Positions 56,123-64,000 of a stretch of 64,000 nt of DNA are shown one piece after another. The position numbers were made by a program, and so were the translations under genes. Source of the DNA: Nodularia sp. LEGE 06071 (GTDB lineage Bacteria > Cyanobacteriota > Cyanobacteriia > Cyanobacteriales > Nostocaceae); contig NZ_JADEWH010000001.1 of the NCBI RefSeq assembly GCF_015207755.1, positions 787,963-851,962 on the forward strand, in the 5' to 3' direction. The notes beneath the pieces were generated by a model. It saw only the letters and a program-made list of their open reading frames with translations. It did not search any database and was not told where the DNA came from. Within the stretch, counting starts at the first letter, position 1; every line of letters starts with the position of its first letter.

Positions 56123-57019
56123 CTATTTCCCCATTTTATTTTCTCGCCGTAATCGAGGATTGACAAATTCGTTTAACCCCTCACCCAGTAATGATAACCC
56201 TACTACCATCAATGTCATTGCTAAACCAGGGAAAAGGGTAGTCCACCAAATTCCCGTAGGTAAGGCTTCTAGGGCTTGTCTGAGGTCATGTCCCCATTCT
56301 GGCACTTCTTCGGGAAGTCCTAGCCCCAAAAAGCCTAAACCGCCTAATACTAAAATTGCGTCGGCGGCATTCAGAGTAAATAATACGGGTACGCTTTGAA
56401 TGACGTTAAAAAATAGATAGCGAGATAGTACCACCCAAGTAGAAGCACCCATTGCTTGAGCCGCTTCAATAAATACCTCTGTTTTGACGCTAACAGTGTG
56501 ATTACGGACAACACGATAATATTGGGGAACGTAGGCAATGCTAATGGCGATCGCGGCATTAAAAATTCCCCGCCCCACCACAAAAGCCAGTGTTACAGAA
56601 AGCAGTAGCCCTGGTAAGGTGTAGATACTATCCATCAAAAACAGCAACACCTTATCTAATTTACCGCCGAGATAGCCACTCACCATTCCCAACGGCACAC
56701 CAATAAACATACTCAGCGCTGTCGCTAAAAATACTACTTGCAATGCAGCCTGAGTGCCAAACAATGTGCGGGAAAATACATCATGTCCCAGACGACTCGT
56801 ACCAAACCAATATTTAGCTGAAGGTGGTTCTTGAATAGGGTTAGAGAGAAACTCTCTGGGGTTTTGCAACCATCCCCAAGCTTGTAATACAGGAGCAAAG
56901 AATGCCAAACAGAGGAAAAATAAACTAATGGCTATGCCAATCAGCATTAATTTTTGGGAAAGGTTGGAATTTTGAGCAAAACGTAAAAAAGTCGGTAGCT
57001 GACGTTTAGTCATGGCCAT
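56123..57019 (-). CDS. ABC transporter permease, DppC/OppC type
   Basis: The 298-residue inner-membrane permease has an N-terminal helix (about 26-46), a periplasmic loop with the OppC/DppC signature YWFGTSRLGHDVFSR, and five more helices. The cytoplasmic EAA loop is EAAQAMGASTWVVLSRYLFFNVIQ (about 187-210), which docks to the ATPase. It should move peptides, nickel or related substrates. The partner DppB, ATPases and binding protein are not next to it, so it must work with subunits encoded elsewhere, as is common in cyanobacteria. Start may be Met1 or Met3. Confidence 0.88.
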   Translation of the reverse strand: MAMTKRQLPTFLRFAQNSNLSQKLMLIGIAISLFFLCLAFFAPVLQAWGWLQNPREFLSNPIQEPPSAKYWFGTSRLGHDVFSRTLFGTQAALQVVFLATALSMFIGVPLGMVSGYLGGKLDKVLLFLMDSIYTLPGLLLSVTLAFVVGRGIFNAAIAISIAYVPQYYRVVRNHTVSVKTEVFIEAAQAMGASTWVVLSRYLFFNVIQSVPVLFTLNAADAILVLGGLGFLGLGLPEEVPEWGHDLRQALEALPTGIWWTTLFPGLAMTLMVVGLSLLGEGLNEFVNPRLRRENKMGK

Positions 57020-57172
57020 GAGCGATCGCCTGCATAAAGCAAGATACTATTCTACATATAAGATGCTCTCGTTCCTGAAACCATCCGGGGAATGCCTACC
57101 TAGAAATTCCACCTCCAGATAAAACATGAGTATTATGTTTATTTATATACTTTGCAAACACAAAATAGGCTC

Positions 57173-57205
57173 AGATCCCCGACTTCTTCAAGAAGTCGGG
57201 GATCT
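57173..57205. repeat. 33-base palindromic repeat, copy 3
   Basis: The stem is identical to 8661-8693 and 28117-28149, with loop TCA. It lies between the stop of the thioredoxin reductase gene and the ABC permease gene start, so could act as a terminator for the former. Confidence 0.9.
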
Positions 57206-57259
57206 TTGGTTCGTAAATTATTTAGCGGATGAGGAAAACTCTTCCCCACTCCCGACTTT

Positions 57260-58627
57260 CTAAAGATAACGCTCAATTATCTGACGATACTCGCTCTTTT
57301 GCTTCATACCTTTGACTTCCTGCAACAGTTCCTTATTTTTAAAGAATTGCACCGTCGGTGTTCCTGTGACATTGGCATTTTCCGCAATATCTCGGTCTTG
57401 GTCGATGTCAATTTCTACAAAGTGGATTTTACCCTCAAATTCATCTACGACTTTATTTAATATCTGCTTCAGGGTATGACAAGGGCCGCAACCAGGGGAA
57501 ATGTATTTGACTATGATTAGGCGATCGCTTTCATGGAATAATTTCCTTAAAGCATAACCCCCTTCATGGCGAGTCGCCTGCAAATTAAATCCAGCCTCTG
57601 CTTCCGCTTCCGTTTTCTGAGCAGGCTGGGATTCCAATTCATTAACAGCAGTCGCTGACTGATGAAATTCAGTAATTAAACCCTTCGTAGATAACCAGCG
57701 TTCAGTCAACATCGCCGCCATACAGCCAGTACCAGCAGCCGTAACAGCCTGACGAAACTCATGATCCTGCACATCCCCAGCTGCAAACACACCTTCTAAA
57801 CTAGTTTCTACAGAACCGTTTTTAGTGACAATGTAACCCACCTCATCCAGTTCTAGTTGTCCTTGAAATAACCTAGTATTGGGAGTGTGTCCAACAGCGT
57901 AAAATAAACCCTTAGCGTAAAGTTTACTTTCTTCACCAGTTTGATTATTACGCACCTTCACCCCAGCCATGTGACCATCACCGAAGATATCCACAGCTTC
58001 AGTATGCCAATGTACTTGGATTTTAGGATTACTCAAAACCCGGTCTTGCATAGCTTTAGAAGCGCGCATTTGATCAGAACGCACCAGCAGATTCACCTTA
58101 GAACCGTATTTAGTCAAGTAAATCGACTCTTCCGCCGCCGAGTCCCCAGCCCCAATCACAGCTAATTCCGCACCGTGAAAAATTGGTGTCGCACCATCGC
58201 AAATTGCACAAGCAGAGATCCCCCGACTCCAGAATTGATGTTCACTGGGTAAACCCAAACGCTTGGCTGTTGCACCAGTGGCGATAACTAGACTATGGGT
58301 TTTGATTTCCCGTTCTTCGGAACGAACAATAAAAGGACGCTGACTCAAATCCACAGCAGTCACATCCTCAGTATATAACTCCGCCCCCCAGCGTTCAGCT
58401 TGCGCCTTCATGTTATCCATCAGTTCCGGTCCAGTAATACCTTGGGGAAACCCCGGAAAATTTTCCACTTCCGTCGTTGTCATCAGTTGACCACCTGGTA
58501 AACCCCCCATTTCAAAACCTTCAAACACCACAGGTTTTAAATTCGCCCGTCCCGCATAGATAGCGGCCGTGTAGCCGGCTGGCCCAGAACCAATAATGAC
58601 TAAGTTTTCTACAATCGGGTTAGCCAT
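57260..58627 (-). CDS. trxB: NADPH-thioredoxin reductase with fused thioredoxin domain (NTRC)
   Basis: The 455 residues form two enzymes in one. Residues 1-320 are a thioredoxin reductase with FAD site [16 protein letters not shown], redox pair CAIC in [16 protein letters not shown] site [10 protein letters not shown] and the C-terminal FAD motif [11 protein letters not shown] linker (about 320-350) leads to a thioredoxin domain (about 355-455) with active site CGPC in [13 protein letters not shown]. This NTRC architecture is found in cyanobacteria and chloroplasts, where it reduces 2-Cys peroxiredoxin with NADPH, balancing redox in light and dark. Start is ATG 58627. The symbol follows the reductase; the fusion is often called NTRC. 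Confidence 0.95.
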   Translation of the reverse strand: MANPIVENLVIIGSGPAGYTAAIYAGRANLKPVVFEGFEMGGLPGGQLMTTTEVENFPGFPQGITGPELMDNMKAQAERWGAELYTEDVTAVDLSQRPFIVRSEEREIKTHSLVIATGATAKRLGLPSEHQFWSRGISACAICDGATPIFHGAELAVIGAGDSAAEESIYLTKYGSKVNLLVRSDQMRASKAMQDRVLSNPKIQVHWHTEAVDIFGDGHMAGVKVRNNQTGEESKLYAKGLFYAVGHTPNTRLFQGQLELDEVGYIVTKNGSVETSLEGVFAAGDVQDHEFRQAVTAAGTGCMAAMLTERWLSTKGLITEFHQSATAVNELESQPAQKTEAEAEAGFNLQATRHEGGYALRKLFHESDRLIIVKYISPGCGPCHTLKQILNKVVDEFEGKIHFVEIDIDQDRDIAENANVTGTPTVQFFKNKELLQEVKGMKQKSEYRQIIERYL

Positions 58628-58992
58628 ATTTATATAAACTCATAACGACTATGACTAATATATCATAACCGACTCAGGAATGCGGATTGAATCAAATACA
58701 GAAACTCACCCCCTACCCATCTCCTTACTAAGGCTACTATTTACGCACAAATGATTTCATTAATCAAAATTATGTTTCATAGGGTGGCTTAGTGATAGTC
58801 CGTAACCCACCATTAATTATGACGAGGGGTAAATGGTGGGGTGCTAGACTGTGAAAAACATAACTAATTAACCGGACTTGATATGAATTGTTAGTCAGGG
58901 CTTGAGCATCTTTTAGACAACTAAATTCTTCACTACAAACCTTCACTTAAATTGGTATTAGTTCAGGAGAAGGTAAACTGGTAAAATCATCT
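58628..58992. other. Spacer with GGGTGG/CCCACC inverted words
   Basis: About 365 bases without a gene. gggtggcttagtgatagtcc followed by gtaacccaccattaat forms a hairpin of the GGTGGGTTA repeat family (58780-58816), with taaatggtggggtg just after. Nothing else stands out. Confidence 0.5.
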
Positions 58993-59964
58993 TTATACCT
59001 TTAAAAAAGAACGAATATTAGCTACCACAGGGAGAGAATCTAAACCCATCTCCACCAACTCAGGAAAATTAGATAAGCTCTCTATAATAGAGTCAGCAAA
59101 GTTATATTCAGGATTATCGCCATAATTAACTGTTAAATATTCTAGTAACTCCAAAGCATAATCTGGAAAATCTAGAACATCAGCTATACAAGCTAATTTA
59201 AAAATCTTCGCTGGTTCCTGAATCTGAAGATTCGCATTTTCTCTGATCGGATCTTGGAGATAAAAAGCCTCGCCCCAGAGTAACTGTCCCGGACGCTGTG
59301 CCGATGCGATGGGTGAGCGAGCGCGAACCCGATAGGAATTTCTTAAGTCAAATAATGTAAAATCATGTTCCCTTAAATAGCCATCTATATCAGCAAATAA
59401 AGGTTGATTTACATATATATGTGAAAATTCAACTTCTGTTTCAATTCCCAACACCCCACGGCTTAAAATTTTAGATGCTCCTTTTAAAACTTCCAGTTCC
59501 GCACCTTGAACATCAATTTGTAAAAAATCTATCGTATTAATTCCTTCAGCATCGCAAAAACTATCTAATGTAGTTGTCTCAATCTCCATAGTGAAATCCA
59601 AATTACAAAATTCCGGTAAACTGGAAAATCTGTCTGTATATGATTCATTCGGCGGATATAGAGAACTACACATAGGATGCTTAGTTACATAAAGAGTTCT
59701 CTCCTCTATAGATTTACCCAGAGCTAAAGGAATATGTTTTTCAGTCCAATTGATATTTTGCAACTCCAGTTCAGATTCAGCAGCTTCACAAGCATCTGCA
59801 TCTGCATCAAATCCGTAAATAGTTAGGTTAGGAGCAAATACATTCCAAGCGCCAGCACCGTAATCATCTTGTGATGATAATTTACGAGATCCTACATTGC
59901 AGATTGTCAGATGAATTTGGTCAAGGCGACCTTTTTCTTTGAGACTTTTTAGAAAAACAGACAT
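58993..59964 (-). CDS. FkbM family methyltransferase
   Basis: About 323 residues with an FkbM-type SAM-dependent methyltransferase core. LTICNVGSRKL stands for motif I, YGFDADADACEAAE follows, and TIDFLQIDVQGAELEVLKGA (about 155-175) is the FkbM signature. FkbM enzymes O-methylate sugars or other hydroxyls, and in cyanobacteria they often sit in glycan loci. The frame opens further upstream (GTG 60018), but ATG 59964 gives a normal start (MSVFLKSLKEKG) with GAGA about eleven bases before. The C-terminal 70 residues are helical and of unknown role. Neighbours are another methyltransferase, a pilin and a glycosyltransferase-like protein. Confidence 0.85.
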   Translation of the reverse strand: MSVFLKSLKEKGRLDQIHLTICNVGSRKLSSQDDYGAGAWNVFAPNLTIYGFDADADACEAAESELELQNINWTEKHIPLALGKSIEERTLYVTKHPMCSSLYPPNESYTDRFSSLPEFCNLDFTMEIETTTLDSFCDAEGINTIDFLQIDVQGAELEVLKGASKILSRGVLGIETEVEFSHIYVNQPLFADIDGYLREHDFTLFDLRNSYRVRARSPIASAQRPGQLLWGEAFYLQDPIRENANLQIQEPAKIFKLACIADVLDFPDYALELLEYLTVNYGDNPEYNFADSIIESLSNFPELVEMGLDSLPVVANIRSFLKV

Positions 59965-60088
59965 AGTTTGTTCAATCTCTTTGTACTTGTATGAGCAAGT
60001 ATGCATTGCACATACCACACTGTCAATAATTAAAAGCTCGTAGTCACGATTTTAGTCCTCTCCATCAATATCGCCTACGTCTGGCGGA

Positions 60089-60188
60089 AACCTCACCCCG
60101 CCTTTTACTTTCGTTAAAGTCTCCCCTATCCTTCTTCCAAAGGAAGATGCTACGCGAAAGCAAGGAGAGAGGGGTTGGGGGTGAGGTT
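60089..60188. repeat. Inverted-repeat element with AACCTCACCCC ends
   Basis: AACCTCACCCC (60089-60099) and GGGGTGAGGTT (60178-60188) are exact complements bracketing 100 bases. Inside, gatgctacgcgaaagcaag looks like a further small repeat nested in it. It lies in the divergent spacer of the two methyltransferase genes. Confidence 0.65.
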
Positions 60189-60316
60189 ATTGTCTATGTA
60201 ACTCCGAATCACCCTCGCTTAGTGCAGTTGTGTTATAAATCTGAAAATTCGGGAATAATAAACTTTGTGTAAGCATCTAGACCCGGCAAAAAAAATTAGG
60301 ATCAGGAGCAATTGCA

Positions 60317-61651
60317 ATGGTAAATATATCATCTGAGTTACTAGAAAAAATTCGACAGCAATTTGACAGTTCTCCCTATCCCCGAATTCCCCTGGAGAAA
60401 TCACCTAAAACACAACCAAATTTACTTTATATTCATAGCTTAGTTACAGCTTACTATGTAAGAAATCAAAAAATTATAGACCCCAAAAACAAAGTAATTT
60501 TAGATGCTGGATGTGGCAGTGGTTATAAATCTTTAATTTTAGCAGAAGCTAATCCAGGAGCAAAAATTGTCGGTATTGACATCTCACCGGAATCAATTAA
60601 ATTAGCACAACAACGCTTGCAATATCACGGTTTTGATCATGCTGAATTTCACATTCTATCAATTGAAAATCTAACTCATCTAGATTTTCAATTTGATTAT
60701 ATTAATTGTGATGAGACACTTTATCTTTTTCCTGATATACCTCTGGCTTTAGAAGCAATGAAAAATGTATTGAAGCCGGATGGAATTATTCGGACAAATC
60801 TCCATAGTTATATCCAGCGATTCAATTATTTCAGCGCTCAGAAAGTCTTCGGTATGATGGGTTTGATGGCAGAAAATCCCCAAGAATTTGAGATTGAAAT
60901 TGTACTAGAAACCATGAAAGCTTTGAAAGATACTGTCTATCTTAAAACTACAGCTTGGAATTCTACTTATGAACTGGAGTCTGGGAAAGAGAAAATTTTA
61001 ATGAATCACTTATTACAAGCAGATAAAGGTTACACCATCACTGATATGTTTACGGCTTTGCGAGACTCAGACCTAGAGTTTATCAATATGGTGAACTGGC
61101 GACAGTGGGAATTGCTGGATTTATTCCAAGATCCAGATAATTTACCTGCTTTTCTGGCGATGAGCTTACCAGATATATCTATAGAAGAGCGCCTACAGTT
61201 ATTTGAGCTGCTAAATCCTGTAAATCGGCTGCTTGACTTTTGGTGTGGTCATCCTCAGCTAGCCGCCGCTACTGTACCACTGACAGAGTGGACTGACTCT
61301 GATTGGCGAGTAGCTACGGTGCATCTGTGTCCTCAGTTAAACACTCCCAAATTCCAAGAAGACCTCATCGCTTGCGTCAGAGAAATTCGACCATTTCCCA
61401 TCAGTGAATATTTATCACCCACAGAAGGAATTAAGGAGCTAGAAAGCTCAAGAGCCACTTGCTTGATACCTTTGTTAGATCAACCCCAGCCGATAATGTC
61501 TCTGGTAGAGCGTTGGAAACAATTTCGACCCCTAGATCCTGTCACCTTAGAACCTACAGAGTCAGAAGCAGCCTTCAATATAGTCCAACAGTTGCTCATC
61601 AGGCTAGAAAGCTTTGGTTACGTGATGCTGGAACCTCAAGCTAATTCGTAA
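60317..61651 (+). CDS. Class I SAM-dependent methyltransferase with C-terminal extension
   Basis: The 444 residues contain a Rossmann methyltransferase domain (about 55-190) with motif I LDAGCGSGYKSL, motif II IVGIDISPESI and a FDYINCDETLYLFPD region. An additional 250 residues of mixed fold (about 195-444) resemble no enzyme I know. It methylates an unknown substrate; similar proteins accompany FkbM and SPINDLY-type genes in filamentous cyanobacteria. Start is ATG 60317 with AGGAG eight bases upstream, a clear ribosome-binding site. It is divergent from the FkbM gene. Confidence 0.8.
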   Translation: MVNISSELLEKIRQQFDSSPYPRIPLEKSPKTQPNLLYIHSLVTAYYVRNQKIIDPKNKVILDAGCGSGYKSLILAEANPGAKIVGIDISPESIKLAQQRLQYHGFDHAEFHILSIENLTHLDFQFDYINCDETLYLFPDIPLALEAMKNVLKPDGIIRTNLHSYIQRFNYFSAQKVFGMMGLMAENPQEFEIEIVLETMKALKDTVYLKTTAWNSTYELESGKEKILMNHLLQADKGYTITDMFTALRDSDLEFINMVNWRQWELLDLFQDPDNLPAFLAMSLPDISIEERLQLFELLNPVNRLLDFWCGHPQLAAATVPLTEWTDSDWRVATVHLCPQLNTPKFQEDLIACVREIRPFPISEYLSPTEGIKELESSRATCLIPLLDQPQPIMSLVERWKQFRPLDPVTLEPTESEAAFNIVQQLLIRLESFGYVMLEPQANS

Positions 61652-62294
61652 TTTCAACTTTACCCCTCACTCAGCTTCCCCGGATTTCTGACCTCTCCCT
61701 AACCCTCTCCTACAAGGAGAGGGAAAAGGAAAAACGTTAAAGCCTCTCTCCTTGCAGGGGCTATCGTGTACACACATCCTTACCCATAAAGGTTTTCCAG
61801 CCCTAAAAACATGATTGAACGAGAAATCCAGTTCCCCTCCTCGCTTGCGGTGAACCAGCGCTGTAGGCGGGTTTCCCACCGTAGGCGACTGGTGAACCCG
61901 AAGGGGGAGGGGTTAGGGGTGGGGTGTTATGACACAAAAGAGAATTTCCCGACTTGTGTGTACACCGTAGCCTTGCAGGGGAGAGGTTTGGACAGGGGTC
62001 TATCTACTACTTCTCTCAATATACAAGTTTGGGTTAAGCGCAGCGCAACCGAACAAAGCAAACTAAATTTTGGGTCACTTTGGGTTTCGTTCCTTGCTCC
62101 GCAACGCTGATGAGAACAACTCAACCTATATTTACTCTCCAAAACCCTTATTTTTGGGACTTTATGGAGGATTTGACTGCTTGAAACTGGAACCAAAAAA
62201 AAATTTTTGCTGGGGGTGATATGAAATTGATCGAGTGTGGGTAAGTTATATCTAGAACGGGAAAACAGTTTACATCACAGGGAAACTACTTATT
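61652..62294. other. Repeat-filled spacer upstream of pilA
   Basis: About 640 bases dominated by repeats: a tccctaaccctctcctacaa-type stretch (about 61680-61760), the interrupted MITE-like element (61766-61965) and a tttgggttaagcgcagcgca piece (62028-62120) related to the one at 12951. Only the last 100 bases look unique and should carry the pilA promoter. Open frames here (61667-61879, 61811-62110, 61927-62196) are repeat-encoded and not genes. Confidence 0.65.
61766..61965. mobile_element. MITE-like element with perfect 11-base inverted ends and an internal insertion
   Basis: GTGTACACACA (61766-61776) and TGTGTGTACAC (61955-61965) are exact inverted repeats. Between them lies the same unit as at 24064-24190, but its C-rich/G-rich hairpin is split at 61851 by about 52 bases (from tgaaccagcgctgtaggcgg to ggtgaacccgaa). 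No transposase is encoded. ccttgcagggg is found on both outer sides, possibly a target duplication or another repeat. Confidence 0.6.
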
Positions 62295-62816
62295 ATGAAA
62301 ACCGAATTAAAAGCTAAGTTCCTCCAACACATCCTCAACAAAAAGAAAGACGAATCAGGTTTTACCCTGATTGAATTGTTGGTTGTTATCATCATCATCG
62401 GTATTCTGTCCGCTATTGCTCTGCCTTCCTTCTTGAACCAAGCCAACAAAGCCAAGCAGTCCGAAGCTAAAACCTACGTTGGTGCTTTGAACAAAGGTCA
62501 GCAAGCTTTCTTTACTGAAAAGAGTACATTTGGTACAGCCGCGAATTTACTAGGTATTGGTATTAATACATCAACAGTTAACTACGACTACGAATCAACT
62601 GGTGGTTTGACACGTGCTGATAGCACTGGTGACAGTAAAGTTGCAGTACTCAGAAGCTACTCGGGTGCGGTACAGATACAAGGCGTTGGTGGTGGTAGCA
62701 ATGATGTCACCAGTGTAGCCATTCTTTGCGAAAATGATGTTCCTGGCGCTGTTCCTGGTATCGCACCAACAAGTGGTACTCAATGTGGTGCAGCTTCTAC
62801 CCAAGTTGGTGGTTAG
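62295..62816 (+). CDS. pilA: Type IV pilin PilA
   Basis: A 173-residue prepilin. The leader (MKTELKAKFLQHILNKKKDESG) is cut by PilD after G22, before F23 (G|FTLIELLVVIIIIGILSAIALP), leaving a mature pilin of 151 residues with the conserved E27 (Glu5). The C-terminal globular domain has one pair of cysteines (CENDVPG...TQC) likely forming the D-region disulfide. The leader is unusually long for a cyanobacterial major pilin but normal for Nostocales. It builds type IV pili for motility, hormogonia and DNA uptake. An AGGGAAA ribosome-binding site lies about ten bases upstream. A strong stem-loop follows. Confidence 0.93.
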   Translation: MKTELKAKFLQHILNKKKDESGFTLIELLVVIIIIGILSAIALPSFLNQANKAKQSEAKTYVGALNKGQQAFFTEKSTFGTAANLLGIGINTSTVNYDYESTGGLTRADSTGDSKVAVLRSYSGAVQIQGVGGGSNDVTSVAILCENDVPGAVPGIAPTSGTQCGAASTQVGG

Positions 62817-62862
62817 TTAGCATAGTTTAACTTAACTTTCTTAAAACAAATTTAGTAATATA

Positions 62863-62890
62863 GTAAAGGCACGATTTATCGTGCCTTTAC
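62863..62890. terminator. Terminator hairpin after pilA
   Basis: GTAAAGGCACGA (62863-62874) and TCGTGCCTTTAC (62879-62890) form a perfect 12-pair stem with a TTTA loop. The stem itself ends in TTTAC and tattaag follows. It separates pilA from the TPR gene. Confidence 0.7.
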
Positions 62891-62906
62891 TATTAAGATA
62901 TCATCC

Positions 62907-64000
62907 ATGACACAGAGAAAAAAGCAAATGATTAATCAGTCTGTGCAAGATCAAGAAGGCTACCAGTACATCATCCAAGGAGATTATCACAAAGCAGCCA
63001 GCTACTATGAACAAGCTATTGAAGCTGAACCAGAAGTCAGGGTTAATTACTGGTATTTGGGATTATGTTTGCTCTTACAAGGTGAAGAGGAAGAAGCTCC
63101 CCTTACCTGGTTTTTAGCAATGGGTGAAACAGATGATGACCAACAAATTGACCAGTGGACATCGGAACTAAGTCAAGTATTGGAGTCAGAAGCAGAACGC
63201 CAAGAAGAATTAGACGACAAACAATTAGCTTGGACAATTCGCCAACATCTGAGAACCATCAACCCCACAGATGTTAATAATTTATTGTCTAGTGTTCATT
63301 TAGCAATGCAATTAAAAATATTAGACGATGAATATTTAGATGAGTTAAATATTATTGAAATTCTCGAATCAGTTTCTGATTATAACCTGATTAACTCTAA
63401 TTTAGTTGTAAAAGTAACCCAAGAAATTCTAGAATTTCCACCTCTAGAAAATTATAGTTTAGATTTAATTAAAATCTTCACCAATATCATCAAAACTCAA
63501 GGGCAGAATATAAATCAGTTTATTTATACTATGATATCTGGCTCTGTGAAGCTCATGAGCTTTTTCACAAAACACAGTTATGCAGCCAAAATTCTCGATG
63601 CTTTGTTACTAATCGCTCCTGAAGAACCAGAGATCCTGATCCCACTAAGTACAGCATACCAAAATTCACATCAACATATTGAAGGAATTAATACTGCAAA
63701 AAAGTTGATTTTATGTTCCGAAAGCTTACCGCAAAAAATATTTGCTAATCATGTATTAATCAGAGCATTAATGACTTCTACCGGGTATTGGGATGAAGCT
63801 TGTGCAGCTATAAACAGACAACAAGAACTAATCACCGCCCTGACCAAAAAATCTGCGATAATCGAGCATGATTTATTTGTATCACGCCTATTTACTTCGA
63901 TGTTCTTTTTTCCGTACTTTCAAGACGAGCCTGCAAAAATGCGTCCTCTGCAAAATGATTTGATGAGTCTGGCTCTAAAAAATATAGAAATCTACGATAA
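62907..64000 (+). CDS. TPR protein, probable SPINDLY-type O-GlcNAc transferase (N-terminal part, runs off the window)
   Basis: At least 364 residues, open to the window end. The first 70 residues contain a TPR (GYQYIIQGDYHKAASYYEQA...YWYLGLCLLLQGEEEEA). A long helical region (about 90-330) follows, and the visible part ends in LFTSMFFFPYFQDEPAKMRPLQN. That ending is typical of cyanobacterial proteins that continue into a GT41/SPINDLY-type O-linked N-acetylglucosamine transferase domain, which I expect beyond 64000. Such enzymes transfer a sugar from a UDP-sugar to Ser/Thr of proteins. It begins 90 bases after pilA, past a hairpin, on the same strand. Start is ATG 62907; a second in-frame ATG is at 62928. 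The enzyme call is inference. Confidence 0.7.
   Translation, partial: MTQRKKQMINQSVQDQEGYQYIIQGDYHKAASYYEQAIEAEPEVRVNYWYLGLCLLLQGEEEEAPLTWFLAMGETDDDQQIDQWTSELSQVLESEAERQEELDDKQLAWTIRQHLRTINPTDVNNLLSSVHLAMQLKILDDEYLDELNIIEILESVSDYNLINSNLVVKVTQEILEFPPLENYSLDLIKIFTNIIKTQGQNINQFIYTMISGSVKLMSFFTKHSYAAKILDALLLIAPEEPEILIPLSTAYQNSHQHIEGINTAKKLILCSESLPQKIFANHVLIRALMTSTGYWDEACAAINRQQELITALTKKSAIIEHDLFVSRLFTSMFFFPYFQDEPAKMRPLQNDLMSLALKNIEIYD

Noticed and set aside
61667..62196. Three overlapping open frames in the spacer upstream of pilA
   Set aside because: They consist of dispersed repeat sequence, lack ribosome-binding sites and overlap each other on both strands.

Overview
The window looks like chromosome from a filamentous, heterocyst-forming cyanobacterium of the Nostoc/Anabaena/Nodularia group. 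The evidence is: very many HIP1 octamers (GCGATCGC); heptamer tandem repeats and small dispersed repeats of the kind known from Nostocales; a rbcR-nnrU-thioredoxin-ndhF-ndhD neighbourhood; a CyaC-type adenylate cyclase; an AgrE/ArgZ arginine enzyme; and two tandem AmiC-type amidase genes facing pyrG. I cannot fix the genus. No rRNA, tRNA or CRISPR array was found.

Layout. 1-8.6 kb: the 5' part of a Ser/Thr kinase gene, the LysR regulator RbcR, an NnrU-family membrane protein, a thioredoxin-like protein, and the NDH-1 subunit genes ndhF and ndhD, which are split by an AT-rich ORF. 8.9-16.9 kb: a large HTH-NACHT-HEAT (NLR-like) protein with 16 near-identical repeats, a divergent small membrane protein, a ferritin-like small protein, a PsiE-like protein, a TPR protein and a membrane coiled-coil zinc-ribbon protein. 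17.8-24 kb: the CyaC hybrid adenylate cyclase, a Pro-Thr-rich TonB-like protein, RadC and a coiled-coil protein. 24.2-30.4 kb: a STAND ATPase (TPR, ATPase, TM, coiled coil, WD40) behind a second P-loop ATPase, with a divergent Rpn-like nuclease. 30.4-44.7 kb: threonine synthase, conserved membrane and small proteins, a 1.3 kb gene-free gap with two minus-strand terminators, an acyltransferase, MiaB, a TonB protein, an IS200/IS605-like scar, AgrE, an antitoxin-like peptide, a Uma2 nuclease and a DUF2085 protein. 44.9-48.7 kb: a VWA protein with a duplicated C-terminal domain, a translationally coupled pair of unknown genes, and an AT-rich gene bracketed by inverted repeats. 48.8-58.6 kb: the amidase pair, CTP synthase, an internally duplicated small protein, a ROK sugar kinase, an ABC permease and the NTRC thioredoxin reductase-thioredoxin fusion. 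59-64 kb: two methyltransferases, a type IV pilin and the start of a TPR protein that is probably a SPINDLY-type glycosyltransferase, which may form a pilin-modification locus.

The core parts are ordinary cyanobacterial housekeeping: NDH-1 electron flow, carbon and nitrogen metabolism, cell-wall drilling and redox control. The accessory parts most worth study are the two NLR/STAND-type ATPase loci and the traffic of short palindromic repeats. One repeat has entered an amidase catalytic domain exactly inside a HIP1 site, one is embedded in the STAND protein, and one array supplies the last residues and stop codon of the ROK kinase. All protein calls come from reading motifs; no database search was run.
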